DNA of 64,000 bases from an uncultured Chlorobiaceae bacterium (lineage in GTDB: Bacteria > Bacteroidota > Chlorobiia > Chlorobiales > Chlorobiaceae): the NCBI GenBank assembly GCA_903824295.1, contig CAIJWE010000051.1, positions 48,798 to 112,797 of the forward strand. Direction: 5' to 3'. Within the stretch, counting starts at the first letter, position 1; each line of letters opens with the position of its first letter. Under the pieces are notes generated by a model, which was not told the origin of the DNA, ran no database searches, and was given only the letters and a program-made list of their open reading frames with translations. Of this stretch, positions 1 through 10,503 are shown in pieces. The position numbers and the translations under genes were made by a program.

Positions 1-632
1 ACAACGACCGAAATCAGAACGGAGACCAGGCAAAGCGAGAGGGCCATGGTGACACTTGAGGGCGAACTGGCATAATCGTAGATGGCCAGTGGAATGGTTT
101 GCGTGATGCCAGGAATATTGCCGGCCACAATAATGGTTGCACCGAACTCACCAAGGCTCCGGGCAAACATCAGCGACGAACCGGCCATTATTCCCCGCAG
201 CGAAAGCGGGAGAATAATGGTTGCAAGGGTATCGTACCATGCCGCCCCGAGGCTTCGGGATGCCTCAATAAGCTGCTGGTCGATGGACTCCATACCAAGC
301 CTGATTGAGCGTACCAGCAGGGGAAAGCCGACCGTGGCCGAAGCAATAACAGCGGCTTTCCAGGTAAAAATGATCGGTATGCCTGATGCATCAAGCACTT
401 TTCCGATCCAGCCGTTTTTACCAAGCAGCAGCAGCAGAAAAAAACCGATCACCACAGGCGGGAGTGTAAGCGGAAGGTTGACAAGCACCTCGAGCACCAC
501 TTTTCCCCTGAACTGCCTGAAGACGATCAGCCAGGCAAGTGCAAAGCCCAAAGGCAGCGCAAGAGCCGTTGCCGTAAGCGCCACTTTCAGAGAGAGCCAG
601 ATGGCGGCAATATCTTCAGCTACAAGTATCAT
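1..632 (-). CDS. modB: Molybdate ABC transporter permease ModB (partial, runs off left edge; absent from the ORF track)
   Basis: Reverse-strand reading from CAT at 630-632 gives MILVAEDIAAIWLSLKVALTATALALPLGFALAWLIVFRQFRGKVVLEVLVNLPLTLPPVVIGFFLLLLLGKNG..., typical ModB; adjacent to modA. Confidence 0.88.
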   Translation of the reverse strand, partial: MILVAEDIAAIWLSLKVALTATALALPLGFALAWLIVFRQFRGKVVLEVLVNLPLTLPPVVIGFFLLLLLGKNGWIGKVLDASGIPIIFTWKAAVIASATVGFPLLVRSIRLGMESIDQQLIEASRSLGAAWYDTLATIILPLSLRGIMAGSSLMFARSLGEFGATIIVAGNIPGITQTIPLAIYDYASSPSSVTMALSLCLVSVLISVV

Positions 633-666
633 AAAATTTCAGAAGTCTTATTTTTCCCTGGTTTGC

Positions 667-1422
667 TTATTTAAGCTTAAAACCGTATTTGCTCAGGGTC
701 AATTTTGCCTCAGAGCCCTGCAAAAAGAGCAAAAAGGCCTTTGCCTCCTCGTTGTGTGCGGCTTTTAGAGTCAATGCCATCGGATAGGTCACTCTTGGAT
801 AGAGTTTTTGCGGTACCACAAAGAGCAGTTTGGCTTTTTGCGCCAGCATGGCATCGGTGCGGTAGACAAATCCGCCATCAACTTCTCCAAGTTCGGCATA
901 CATAAGGCACTCCCTGACATCCTTGGCCATGACAAGCTTTCCGGCAAGCTGCTTGTTAATGCCCGCGTTGGTCATGGCAGTCATGGCATACTCACCGGCG
1001 GGGACACTCTTCGGACTGCCAATGGCAATTTTATCGAGCTTCAGCAGGTCGTTCATCGACGCTGCCTTTTTCGTCGTTGTTCCGGCAAAAACCAGCGAAT
1101 TCCAGGCAAGCATCTTTATGTTGGCGCCATCCACAAGATTTTTTTCTTTCAAATAATCCATCCACTGGTTATTTGCGGCAATAAACAGGTCAACCGGTGC
1201 TCCGTTTTCAATCTGACCGGCAAGTGTGCCCGACGGACCGAAATTCTTGATAAAAACCGTTGCAGGATGTTTTGCCGTGTAACGTACACTCAGCTCATTG
1301 ATCACCTCTTTCAGGCTTGCAGCAACCGAGAGGTTCAGCTCTCCGGCCTTTACAGGAGTCGCAATGGTGAGGAGTAACAAACAGAGAAGAGCGATGCGTT
1401 TCATTGGTTCTATCATGGTCAT
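667..1422 (-). CDS. modA: Molybdate-binding periplasmic protein ModA
   Basis: Signal peptide, SVAASLKEVINEL, FGPSGTLAGQIENGAPVDLFIAAN motifs typical of ModA. Confidence 0.92.
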   Translation of the reverse strand: MTMIEPMKRIALLCLLLLTIATPVKAGELNLSVAASLKEVINELSVRYTAKHPATVFIKNFGPSGTLAGQIENGAPVDLFIAANNQWMDYLKEKNLVDGANIKMLAWNSLVFAGTTTKKAASMNDLLKLDKIAIGSPKSVPAGEYAMTAMTNAGINKQLAGKLVMAKDVRECLMYAELGEVDGGFVYRTDAMLAQKAKLLFVVPQKLYPRVTYPMALTLKAAHNEEAKAFLLFLQGSEAKLTLSKYGFKLK

Positions 1423-1429
1423 AGCTGTT

Positions 1430-2287
1430 TTATGGTTGTAAGGAAGTTATTAAAACTGCGATATCCGAAGGCTTGCCGAAATAGACTGAAGAGAGCACCA
1501 GCATGTCAACACCGGTTTCAGCATAAGCCGAGGCATTTGCTGCGTTGATGCCTCCTGCTGCTGAAATTTTAACTGCAGGCGCCACGTTGCGCAGTTGCGG
1601 AACCAGCAGAGAGAGAGCTTCCGGCTGGAGCTTGTCAAGCTGAACCACATCAACGCCCGCAGCCGCAATGGCAAGCGCCTCTTCCGGGCTCTCGGCCTCA
1701 ACAATGATTTTTTGTTCAGTCGCTTTCGCCTTCAGTTCAGTGATAGTTTGAAGAAAAGGCTCAAGCCCGCCACAGAATGCGGTATGCTGCCTGAAAACAA
1801 GCACGGACTCCGACAAGCCAAGCCGGTGAGGGAGCGCACCGCCAGCCATGATCGCCTTGATCGCAACCTTTTTTGTTCCCGGAAACGACTTGCGGGTTGT
1901 GACGACCGTCATGGAGCTGTTAACCTCTTTTACCCGGCGAACAATGTTCCGCGTCCGTGTAGCAATGCCTGAAGCGTACTCAAGCAAATTCAACGCCACT
2001 TTCCATCCGGCGTGCATGCTCCCCGCAGAGCCGCTGGCCGAGAGAAAGGTAACGCCCGCTTCAACCGTTGTCCCGCTTTGCAGCAAAAAGTCAACGGTCG
2101 CACCGCATCGTTCAAGCACGCGCGCAGCCTCCTCCGTACAGCAGAGTGTTGTCGGTTCACGGCTGGTAAAGGTGATCTCCCCATGCAGAGCACCTATGCC
2201 GAGCAGCACGGTCGTCAGATCACCGTAAGGCATATCCTCTTCCATGAACCGTTCGATATCGCTGTCAGGCAGTTGATAAAGCATCAC
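1430..2287 (-). CDS. modD: ModD protein (nicotinate-nucleotide pyrophosphorylase-like, molybdenum transport associated)
   Basis: NadC-like fold (YASGIATRTRNIV, ISAAGGINAANASAYAETGVDMLVLSS) in the mod locus. Confidence 0.85.
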   Translation of the reverse strand: MMLYQLPDSDIERFMEEDMPYGDLTTVLLGIGALHGEITFTSREPTTLCCTEEAARVLERCGATVDFLLQSGTTVEAGVTFLSASGSAGSMHAGWKVALNLLEYASGIATRTRNIVRRVKEVNSSMTVVTTRKSFPGTKKVAIKAIMAGGALPHRLGLSESVLVFRQHTAFCGGLEPFLQTITELKAKATEQKIIVEAESPEEALAIAAAGVDVVQLDKLQPEALSLLVPQLRNVAPAVKISAAGGINAANASAYAETGVDMLVLSSVYFGKPSDIAVLITSLQP

Positions 2288-2732
2288 TAAGCTGTTTAAT
2301 CGTTATAACCTTGCATATATTCCGCTGCATAAAAAAAGCTCGTCTTGATACCATAATTCTGAATCTGTCACCGTTCAGCAGGAATTTCTCCCTGAACCTG
2401 GTCAGGCACCTTCTTCTTGCTGAATCTTGATTATTTCTGGTTATTGGTTGATAATAGTAAAAAATTTATGGAAATTAATAATAAATCCTTAATAATTTAA
2501 TGCGCAGTCTCTTTTTTGCGGTTTCTTTTGTTACATAAAGGTTGTTTTGTGGCGGGGTCTTGCGCCGGGCATTCCTGTCGTTTTCTCTTGGTTCGTTATG
2601 TTTTAGTGAATATAGCGCTTAATTCCTTTTCTGAAAATTCAGAGAGAGGGATGCGCTTTCTTTTTGGCATGAAGGCACAAGGAGTTTTCTCTGTGAATTG
2701 GTATTTCAGATTGAAGATTCGGGTGCGTGCCC

Positions 2733-3161
2733 TCATTTCTCATGAACAATCCGCTCAATCTGGTTGTTCATGTAAAAGGGGAGGTTGATCAACTGGAACG
2801 CTTTTTCCTGCCGGTTCATCTTTGCAGTCAGTTCCTGGATGAAGGGTTTTGCGGAACTGATCCTGATGCCTTCGGTAGATTGTTTTTTTGTGTCGCCGCC
2901 GAGGGGTATGGTCTCTGCGCCGGAGTGCAGTACACGATAGAAGAGCCGCGCTTCGAGAAATCGTTCCAGAGCTTCGTTTAACTCGCGGTTATTCCCGCTG
3001 CTGTTGAGCGCTATTTCGTTGGCCTGTTTATGGGAGAACTGGAGGCCGATTTGACCGATGATTCCATTAAAAAATGCGTTGCGTTGCAGTGCGGTTTGTG
3101 AACCGGTATACTTTGCAAAGTCATCCTTGTAGCTCTGAAGAAGCTCGATTTGATAGTTCAC
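2733..3161 (-). CDS. Hypothetical protein, possibly the 3' part of a disrupted gene (GTG start)
   Basis: ORF of 142 aa; upstream of its GTG the reading frame contains TGA TAA, while another frame stays open into the arsR promoter. Confidence 0.4.
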   Translation of the reverse strand: MNYQIELLQSYKDDFAKYTGSQTALQRNAFFNGIIGQIGLQFSHKQANEIALNSSGNNRELNEALERFLEARLFYRVLHSGAETIPLGGDTKKQSTEGIRISSAKPFIQELTAKMNRQEKAFQLINLPFYMNNQIERIVHEK

Positions 3162-3357
3162 CGCTTATCAGTGAAAAAGCAAAGAGCAGCTCTTCGACCC
3201 TGGAGTTTTTGAAGAGAGGTTCAAGCTCTGTATGACGCTCAAGGTTGATTTCAAGAATCCCGACAGAGAGCTTCTCGGCGGCAACTCGTACTATTTTTTT
3301 GCTTTTTTTCTTGTTAATCGTATATTTGCGATGAACTATTAAAAACAGGGGCTTGTT

Positions 3358-3693
3358 ATGAAGAGAACGTTGTCAGCGGTTGAGTACAGTGATGACGAGG
3401 AGGGTATGGCGTCGATTGCCAAGGCAATCAGCCATCCAGTGAGAATCAGGATTTTGAAGCTGCTTGCCAGCCAGCAGTGCTGCTTTACCGGGGAGTTGAC
3501 GGAGGTTATTCCCATGGCGCAGTCTACAATTTCGCAACATCTCAAGGCGTTGCTTGATTCCGGGTTGATTCAGGGTGAAATTAACCCTCCAAAAGTTCGT
3601 TACTGCATTCATCGTGAAAACTGGCTGAAAGCCCATTCGATGTTTGGTGGTTTTTTTCACGCCGATCTGGCCTGTCGTTACGATTGCCGATAA
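3358..3693 (+). CDS. arsR: ArsR-family transcriptional regulator
   Basis: HTH_5 pattern ISHPVRIRILKLLASQQCCFTGELTEVIPMAQSTISQHLKALLDSGLI; followed by an arsenic cluster. Confidence 0.88.
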   Translation: MKRTLSAVEYSDDEEGMASIAKAISHPVRIRILKLLASQQCCFTGELTEVIPMAQSTISQHLKALLDSGLIQGEINPPKVRYCIHRENWLKAHSMFGGFFHADLACRYDCR

Positions 3694-3802
3694 CTGTCGT
3701 TTGTTTCTTGAAGGAAGGCGATATCGGTAACAGGTTGCGGATCGTCAGAGAATGATTTTTTTTAATCGGTCAAGTACAAATCAACAAGTAAACGATACAA
3801 CT

Positions 3803-4102
3803 ATGAAAAAGGTAAAAATTCTTGGAAGCGGCTGTGCCTCATGCAATCAGCTTGTCGATGCGGTAAAAGCAGTGATTGCCGCAGAAGGTATTAACGCATC
3901 GGTTGAAAAAGTGGAAGACATTCAGCAGATCATGGTTTATAACGTTATCTCCACACCGGCACTCGTTGTCGATGAACAGGTGGTCTGTAAAGGGCGTGTT
4001 CCCTCTCGTGAAGAGATCAAGGAGCTTTTGATGGCCAAACCGCAGGGGGGGTGTTGCGGAAGCCACGGTTCAAAAACTTCAGGCTGCTGTAGCAATAACT
4101 AA
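3803..4102 (+). CDS. Thioredoxin-like redox-active disulfide protein (glutaredoxin-like, CxxC)
   Basis: MKKVKILGSGCASCNQLVDAVKAVI...VISTPALVVDEQVVCKGRVPS; Cys-rich tail. Confidence 0.85.
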   Translation: MKKVKILGSGCASCNQLVDAVKAVIAAEGINASVEKVEDIQQIMVYNVISTPALVVDEQVVCKGRVPSREEIKELLMAKPQGGCCGSHGSKTSGCCSNN

Positions 4103-4115
4103 AGGTCTTGAAACG

Positions 4116-5180
4116 ATGAAGCAAGGTTCTCGGCAGCAACTCCCCAAGGCTTTTGGGCGGCAAAATGTGCAATGGCTCTCTGGTGTTCTCGCCGGAGCTG
4201 CGTTGTGGATTCTGCTTTACAGTAATCTTGAGTGGTTGGCCACACTCTCACTGCAGTTTTCAGGCATTACCCGGGCCAACCGTTTCGGTGAAGCGCTCTA
4301 CTTTTTTCTCTATGAGGTGCCAAAAGTGCTGCTGCTGCTCACGGCCGTAGTTTTTTTGATGGGCGTTGTGCACACGTTCATCTCCGCCGAGCGCACCCGG
4401 GCATTGCTTTCGGGTCGGCGTACCGGGGTCGGAAACGTCATGGCGGCCAGCCTCGGCATTGTGACCCCCTTCTGCTCCTGTTCGGCTGTGCCGCTTTTTA
4501 TCGGCTTTTTGCAGGCGGGAGTACCGCTTGGCGTCACCTTCTCCTTTCTGATTTCAGCACCGATGATTAACGAGGTTGCCCTCGCACTCCTCTTTGGCAT
4601 GTTCGGCTGGAAGGTGGCCCTGCTCTATACGGTCATGGGCCTTGCCGTTGCCATCATTGCCGGTATGGTGATCGGCAAACTCCAGATGGAGCGTTTTCTG
4701 GAGGAGTGGGTGCAGAAACTGCAGGAGAGTGTGGTTTCCGCGGAAGTGGAGGGCGAGGCAATGAGCCTGCACGTGCGGCTCCGCGAAGGGCAGCACCACG
4801 TCCGTGATATTGTCGGCAAGGTGTGGCTCTACATTGTGCTTGGCGTTGGGCTTGGCGCTGGAATTCATGGCTATGTCCCTGAAAACTTCATGGCCTCATT
4901 GATGGGCAAAAGTGTCTGGTGGTCAGTGCCTGTTGCGGTGCTGATCGGCGTCCCCATGTACTCCAACGCAGCGGGTATTCTTCCCGTTGTGCAGGCACTG
5001 CTCGGCAAGGGAGCCGCCCTCGGAACGGTGATGGCCTTCATGATGAGCGTCATCGCCCTCTCCGCCCCGGAGATGATCATTCTCCGCAAGGTGCTGAAAC
5101 CACCCCTTATTGCCCTCTTTGCCGGAGTGGTGGCTCTGGGGATCATGCTGGTGGGCTTTGTTTTCAATCTTGTGATATAA
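4116..5180 (+). CDS. Permease, ArsP/DUF318 (YraQ) family
   Basis: FCSCSAVPLFIGFLQAGVPLG, SAPMINEVAL, GVPMYSNAAGILPVVQALLGKG motifs. Confidence 0.88.
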   Translation: MKQGSRQQLPKAFGRQNVQWLSGVLAGAALWILLYSNLEWLATLSLQFSGITRANRFGEALYFFLYEVPKVLLLLTAVVFLMGVVHTFISAERTRALLSGRRTGVGNVMAASLGIVTPFCSCSAVPLFIGFLQAGVPLGVTFSFLISAPMINEVALALLFGMFGWKVALLYTVMGLAVAIIAGMVIGKLQMERFLEEWVQKLQESVVSAEVEGEAMSLHVRLREGQHHVRDIVGKVWLYIVLGVGLGAGIHGYVPENFMASLMGKSVWWSVPVAVLIGVPMYSNAAGILPVVQALLGKGAALGTVMAFMMSVIALSAPEMIILRKVLKPPLIALFAGVVALGIMLVGFVFNLVI

Positions 5181-5318
5181 AAAAACCGAGGGAAATGAAA
5201 ACCCCGAGGGCAATGATGATCTCCCGGGATTTACCCCCGGTTACCAATCTATGGGCCTTTTCAGGGCTTTTGAAGAGCGTATGCAGTCACATAATGGCGG
5301 TTTAAAACAATCAAAACA

Positions 5319-5747
5319 ATGAAAAAATCTATTCTTATTCTCTGTACCGGAAACTCCTGCCGCAGCCAGATGGCCGAAGGATTTCTCCGTTCATTCGACT
5401 CCTCGCTTGAGGTCCATTCCGCAGGCACAAAACCCGCTGCGGCGGTTCATCCTCTTGCCGTGCAGGTGATGCGTGAAGAGTGGGTCGATATCAGCCTGAA
5501 CATGCCGAAAAGTGTCGATGAATTTCTCCAGAAAGCCTTCGACTATGTCATAACGGTCTGCGACGGGGCCAATGAATCCTGCCCGGTTTTTACCGGTAAA
5601 GTAGAGCACCGCTTGCACATAGGTTTTGACGACCCTGCAGACGCAGAAGGAACAAAAGAGGAGCAGCTTGTCGTATTTCGCCGCGTCCGTGACGAAATCA
5701 ACCAGCGCTTCAGGCAGTTTTATAACGAAAATGTAAAAGGGAAATAA
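5319..5747 (+). CDS. arsC: Arsenate reductase, thioredoxin-coupled LMW phosphatase type
   Basis: [25 protein letters not shown]-loop; [15 protein letters not shown]. Confidence 0.93.
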   Translation: MKKSILILCTGNSCRSQMAEGFLRSFDSSLEVHSAGTKPAAAVHPLAVQVMREEWVDISLNMPKSVDEFLQKAFDYVITVCDGANESCPVFTGKVEHRLHIGFDDPADAEGTKEEQLVVFRRVRDEINQRFRQFYNENVKGK

Positions 5748-5749
5748 TC

Positions 5750-6805
5750 ATGGCCGTTGCTGCAAAACAGTTGTCGTTTCTCGACCGCTACCTGACGCTC
5801 TGGATTTTTCTTGCCATGGGTGTGGGCGTGCTCTCCGGCTGGCTCTATCCTGCCATTCCGGGATTCTGGAACCTTTTTCAGTCGGGCACCACAAACATGC
5901 TGATCGCCGCAGGGCTTATCGTCATGATGTACCCGCCCCTCGCCAAAGTAAAATATGAGGAGCTCGGTGACGTTTTTCGCAACACCCGGGTGCTTGCCCT
6001 CTCGCTGGTGCAGAACTGGGTGATCGGTCCGATTCTGATGTTCGCGCTCGCCGTCCTTCTGCTCTCCGACATGCCGCACTACATGGCCGGCCTCATCATG
6101 ATCGGACTTGCCCGCTGCATAGCCATGGTCATTGTCTGGAATGAGCTTGCCAAAGGAGATACAGAGTATGCCGCCGGGCTTGTCGCTTTCAACTCAATCT
6201 TCCAGGTGCTCTTCTTTCCCCTCTATGCCTGGATCTTTCTGACGGTGCTGCCCAGGTGGCTCGGCATCAGCTCCTTCGCTGTCGACATCTCCATCGCCGA
6301 TATCGCCCTCTCCGTCTTCATCTACCTCGGCATCCCCTTTCTGGCCGGCTTTCTGACCCGCTTTGTACTGCTGCGTCTGAAAGGAAAGGAGTGGTACGAA
6401 GGCGCGTTCATCCCCCGCATCAGCCCGCTGACGCTGATGGCCCTGCTCTTTACCATTGTTGTGATGTTCTCGCTGAAGGGGAGCTCCATCATCCAGATTC
6501 CCTTTGATGTGGTACGCATTGCCATCCCCCTCATGATCTACTTCGTCATCATGTTCCTCCTCTCCTTTTACATGGGGCGCAAGTTTGGCGCGGGCTACTC
6601 CAAAACAGCAACGCTCGCCTTTACCGCCGCAAGCAACAACTTCGAGCTTGCCATCGCCGTAGCTGTAGCCACCTTTGGTATCAATTCAGGTGAAGCCTTT
6701 GCCGCCGTTATCGGCCCTCTCGTAGAGGTGCCAGCCCTGATAGCATTGGTCAACGTCTCCCTCTGGTTCAAGGGGAGATATTTTGGAGAGACCGGGCAGG
6801 GATGA
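5750..6805 (+). CDS. arsB: Arsenite efflux transporter, ACR3 type
   Basis: [62 protein letters not shown] typical Acr3. Confidence 0.93.
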   Translation: MAVAAKQLSFLDRYLTLWIFLAMGVGVLSGWLYPAIPGFWNLFQSGTTNMLIAAGLIVMMYPPLAKVKYEELGDVFRNTRVLALSLVQNWVIGPILMFALAVLLLSDMPHYMAGLIMIGLARCIAMVIVWNELAKGDTEYAAGLVAFNSIFQVLFFPLYAWIFLTVLPRWLGISSFAVDISIADIALSVFIYLGIPFLAGFLTRFVLLRLKGKEWYEGAFIPRISPLTLMALLFTIVVMFSLKGSSIIQIPFDVVRIAIPLMIYFVIMFLLSFYMGRKFGAGYSKTATLAFTAASNNFELAIAVAVATFGINSGEAFAAVIGPLVEVPALIALVNVSLWFKGRYFGETGQG

Positions 6806-6923
6806 ACGTACCAGCACGTTTACTTCAACGCAATTGTTTTGCGTGTTTTTATAGCGTTTTCGTTAATAGATACTTGTTGCGGAGAAGGAAAAGATCAATT
6901 TTTCAACAAACAGAGGGATCAGA

Positions 6924-7301
6924 ATGAAAAATATCAAAGTACTGTTTTTGATGGCCGGTGTGTGTATGCTTATCCTTTTCAACCCGTTGCGGGCGTTCGC
7001 CAAACCCCGGGTAACCTTTGTAGAACTTGGTGCAACCTGGTGCACTCCGTGCAAGTTGATGCAACCGGTGATGCGTTCCCTTGAAAAGAGGTATGGAGAG
7101 CAGCTCAAGGTAATTTTTTATAACGTCTCTTCTGATAAGGAGAGCAGTTATGCAAAACAGTACGGCATACGCCTCATTCCGACCCAGGTTTTTCTTGATG
7201 GGAGCGGCAAAGAATTTTTCCGCCATGAAGGATTTTTTTCTGAAGCAGAGATTGACGTTCTCCTGAAAAAACAGGGTATGCTACCGCTAACACTTCAATG
7301 A
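6924..7301 (+). CDS. Thioredoxin-family protein, secreted/periplasmic
   Basis: Signal peptide then FVELGATWCTPCKLMQPVM (WCxxC), IPTQVFLDGSG. Confidence 0.9.
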   Translation: MKNIKVLFLMAGVCMLILFNPLRAFAKPRVTFVELGATWCTPCKLMQPVMRSLEKRYGEQLKVIFYNVSSDKESSYAKQYGIRLIPTQVFLDGSGKEFFRHEGFFSEAEIDVLLKKQGMLPLTLQ

Positions 7302-7308
7302 AGTCTCT

Positions 7309-8016
7309 ATGCTTGACTCCCTTTTTTCTGGACTGACTCTGGCGCTAAGCCAGCGGTATCTTGTTGCTTTGGCAGCCTCATTTGCATGGGGAATACTCAG
7401 CGTTCTGCTCAGCCCCTGCCATCTTTCCGGCATTCCCCTTGTGATAGGCTATATCAGCAGTCATGGCCGGATAAAAGTACAGAGAACGGTTCTGCTCTCC
7501 CTGCTTTTTGCCTCCGGCAGTTTGTGCACCATAGCGGCTCTTGGATTACTCACCGCCTCTATGGGCCGAATGCTCGGTGATACGGGGGAGTGGGGAAGTT
7601 TCGTTCTGGCCGGAGTCTTTCTCTTGATGGGTCTCTATCTGCTCGATGCCATCAAGCTGAACTGGAAGGGGATTGCGTTGTCTGACGAGCAACGGGGGGG
7701 ATTGTGGGGTGCGTTTCTGCTGGGTCTTCTTTTTGGGATAGGTCTTGGCCCATGCACCTTTGCGTTTCTTGCGCCCGTTCTCGGTGTTGTTTTCACTCTC
7801 TCCTCCGAGAGTTGGCTTAAATCGGTTTTGCTTGTTGCGGCTTTTGGCCTGGGTCATGCTGCAGTGATTGCGCTTGCTGGCAGTATGACAAATCTGGTTC
7901 AACACTATCTTGACTGGTCCGGTAAATCCGGTATTATGTTGTACGTCAAGAGGTTTTTCGGGCTTGTTGTCTTTATTGTCGGGCTCTGTTTTCTCTATGC
8001 GGCTTTGTTTGGGTGA
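7309..8016 (+). CDS. CcdA-like cytochrome c biogenesis transmembrane protein
   Basis: Multi-TM protein with LLSPCHLSGIPLVIGYI and GLGPCTFAFLAPVL; directly after a thioredoxin gene. Confidence 0.85.
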   Translation: MLDSLFSGLTLALSQRYLVALAASFAWGILSVLLSPCHLSGIPLVIGYISSHGRIKVQRTVLLSLLFASGSLCTIAALGLLTASMGRMLGDTGEWGSFVLAGVFLLMGLYLLDAIKLNWKGIALSDEQRGGLWGAFLLGLLFGIGLGPCTFAFLAPVLGVVFTLSSESWLKSVLLVAAFGLGHAAVIALAGSMTNLVQHYLDWSGKSGIMLYVKRFFGLVVFIVGLCFLYAALFG

Positions 8017-8180
8017 AATTGTACGCAGGGTTGGGGCCGAGTGTGTCTGGCTCCCTATTGGATGCGTTGTTTAATCTCCTTTTTTGTTATAATGCTCTCC
8101 AGTGTGCCGTTGCAATTAATGTTTTCAATGTGCGGCGCTTTCCCCGGGGTAATCACATGGAACAATGAACGCGGCAACTG

Positions 8181-8954
8181 ATGGCTGAAACCATACTCAG
8201 GCTTGAAAATATCAGAAAAGAGCTTGGTCTCTCCAAGGCTATCCGCCAGACCATCATCCCCAACCTCTCTCTGGAGGTTATGGCGGGGGAGTTTGTTGCC
8301 ATAACAGGGCCCTCCGGCTCAGGCAAATCCACACTGCTCTACATCATGGGAGGGCTCGACAGGCCCACTGCAGGCAAGGTCTGGCTCGACGGAGAGGCGA
8401 TTACCGACAAAAACGAAGCGGAGATGAACCGTATCCGCAATGAAAAAATTGGCTTTATCTATCAGTTTCACTTTTTGCTACCCGAGTTCAACGCCGTCGA
8501 AAACGTCAGCATGCCGATGATGATCAATGGCCGACGCAGCCGAAAAGAGATCAGGGAACGGGCCATGAAACTGCTCGACATGGTTGACATGCAGAACAAG
8601 TACACCAACAAGCCAAGCCAGCTCTCCGGTGGTCAACAGCAGCGCGTAGCCATTGCACGGGCACTGGCCAACGAACCAAAAATCCTGCTCGGCGATGAAC
8701 CGACCGGCAACCTCGATTCCCGCTCGGCCAACAACGTCTATCAACTCTTTGACCGTCTGAACCAGGAGCTGAACCAGACCGTTATTGTTGTCACCCACGA
8801 TGAGGAGTTTGCCAACCGTGCTCGGCGGCGCCTTCATCTTGTAGACGGTCAAATCGAGAGCGACCGGCCGCTCCGCTCGATGGTTAACTCTCCAGCCGAT
8901 ACCCAACAGCAGGTTCAACACGAACATACTTTATCCGCGCCCTTCCATGCATAA
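8181..8954 (+). CDS. ABC transporter ATP-binding protein, LolD-like
   Basis: Walker [25 protein letters not shown], Walker [14 protein letters not shown]. Confidence 0.9.
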   Translation: MAETILRLENIRKELGLSKAIRQTIIPNLSLEVMAGEFVAITGPSGSGKSTLLYIMGGLDRPTAGKVWLDGEAITDKNEAEMNRIRNEKIGFIYQFHFLLPEFNAVENVSMPMMINGRRSRKEIRERAMKLLDMVDMQNKYTNKPSQLSGGQQQRVAIARALANEPKILLGDEPTGNLDSRSANNVYQLFDRLNQELNQTVIVVTHDEEFANRARRRLHLVDGQIESDRPLRSMVNSPADTQQQVQHEHTLSAPFHA

Positions 8955-10503
8955 GTCACTTGATGATATCCGGCTCACCCATCCCCATCTCTACCAGGCC
9001 TTTTCAGGGCTTGCGGACGGAGAGCGGCATCTGCATCGTATCAATGAGCTCGACCGTTACTGGGAGAGGTTGCAACAGCCTGTCCGGCAGGTCATTTTGG
9101 CCGCCGACCACCTGCCCAAAGAGGCCCGTATCAGCGGCGAGTATGATCTGATCTATGCGGGCGGGACGCTCAGCCTGCTTCATGCGGCGGTGATGGCAGG
9201 AAAGTATAAGCGCAAGGTGATGATTTTTGATCGCCAGACTCCAGCAAAATCGACCAGAGACTGGAACATCTCAAGGAATGAACTGCTCAATCTCTCCTCT
9301 GCCGGACTTTTTACCGAGAGTGAAATTGATTCCGTCATTGTCCGTCGGTACAAAAGCGGCTGGGTCGAGTTTTATCAGCCTGACGGCAGCCAGAAAAGGC
9401 TGACCATCGAAAACGTCCTCGATTGCGCCGTTGATGCCGACAAACTGCTCAATCTGGCAAAAGAGAAGGTCATGGCTGTTGCCGGCAGTACCCTGCTTGC
9501 CGAAACCACCTTCACCTGCTCTTACCAGTTTGACGACCATATTGTGGTGCAGGTTGAGGATCGTCAGGGCAAACCATTCTGGTACAAGGCAAAAGTGCTC
9601 GTTGATGTGATGGGCATCCTTTCGCCAATTGCCATGCAGCTCAACGAAGGCTCACCGCAGACCCATGTCTGCCCTACCGTCGGCACCATAGCAAGCGGTT
9701 TCGAAGATATTGATTTCGATACCGGTGAAATTCTTGCCACTACAGGCCCCGCCGAGCTCTTTCAGGGAGGTGGGCGGCAACTGATCTGGGAAGGCTTTCC
9801 CGCCGACGCTCAAAAGTATATCACCTATTTGTTCTTTTATGACGAGGCCGACTCCCCGAACGACAAATCCCTGCTCAGCCTCTTCGAGAGCTACTTCAAG
9901 CGGTTGCCGGAATACAAAAAAGCGGGGAAAGATTTTGTCATTCACCGTCCCGTCTATGGCATCATTCCTGCCTATTGCCACGACGGCTTCAACCGAACGC
10001 GCGAGATTGCCGATGACCACATCATTCTTTTCGGTGACGCGGCATCACTTGGCTCTCCGCTCACCTTCTGCGGCTTTGGATCGATGGTACGCAACCTGCA
10101 CCATCTTACCGCCAATCTTGACATGGCGCTGCTCGACCAAAACCTCTCCAAAAAGCACCTTGAAACCATCAGCGCCTACGAACCCAATGTCGCCTCGATG
10201 GCCAATCTCATGAAGTACATGTGCTTCAATGCGGTTACCGATGAACCCAACTTTGTCAACGACCTGATGAACGAGGTGATGGTGGTGCTCGACGACCTTC
10301 CCCAGCACTATCGTCAGGCCATGTTCCGTGACGAAATGAAGATTGAGGAGCTTGTTGTGGTGATGCTGCGCGTTGCCTGGCGCTACCCCAGGGTGCTGAC
10401 GGCCACCTGGGAGAAGCTTGGAGTACAGGGCTCTCTCAGCTTTTTCAAAAATCTTGCCGGATGGGCATTCTCAGCCGTCCGAAAACCTTTTTTTCATCGA
10501 TGA
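8947..10503 (+). CDS. FAD-dependent oxidoreductase, probable CruA/CruB-type carotenoid (lycopene) cyclase
   Basis: 518 aa; [45 protein letters not shown]; resembles CruA-family proteins of green sulfur bacteria. Confidence 0.7.
   Translation: MHKSLDDIRLTHPHLYQAFSGLADGERHLHRINELDRYWERLQQPVRQVILAADHLPKEARISGEYDLIYAGGTLSLLHAAVMAGKYKRKVMIFDRQTPAKSTRDWNISRNELLNLSSAGLFTESEIDSVIVRRYKSGWVEFYQPDGSQKRLTIENVLDCAVDADKLLNLAKEKVMAVAGSTLLAETTFTCSYQFDDHIVVQVEDRQGKPFWYKAKVLVDVMGILSPIAMQLNEGSPQTHVCPTVGTIASGFEDIDFDTGEILATTGPAELFQGGGRQLIWEGFPADAQKYITYLFFYDEADSPNDKSLLSLFESYFKRLPEYKKAGKDFVIHRPVYGIIPAYCHDGFNRTREIADDHIILFGDAASLGSPLTFCGFGSMVRNLHHLTANLDMALLDQNLSKKHLETISAYEPNVASMANLMKYMCFNAVTDEPNFVNDLMNEVMVVLDDLPQHYRQAMFRDEMKIEELVVVMLRVAWRYPRVLTATWEKLGVQGSLSFFKNLAGWAFSAVRKPFFHR

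Noticed and set aside
82-768. 228-aa + strand ORF in the track
   Set aside because: Antisense to modB (partial) and the modA 3' end; the reverse-strand ModB translation is clearly the real gene.
2290-2730. Possible Moco/molybdate riboswitch or small RNA upstream of modD
   Set aside because: No recognisable conserved secondary structure could be established by eye.
5180-5320. Short direct repeat CCGAGGGaAATGA / CCGAGGGcAATGA and possible small ORF before arsC
   Set aside because: Only two copies, no clear hairpin or RBS; insufficient support for a feature.
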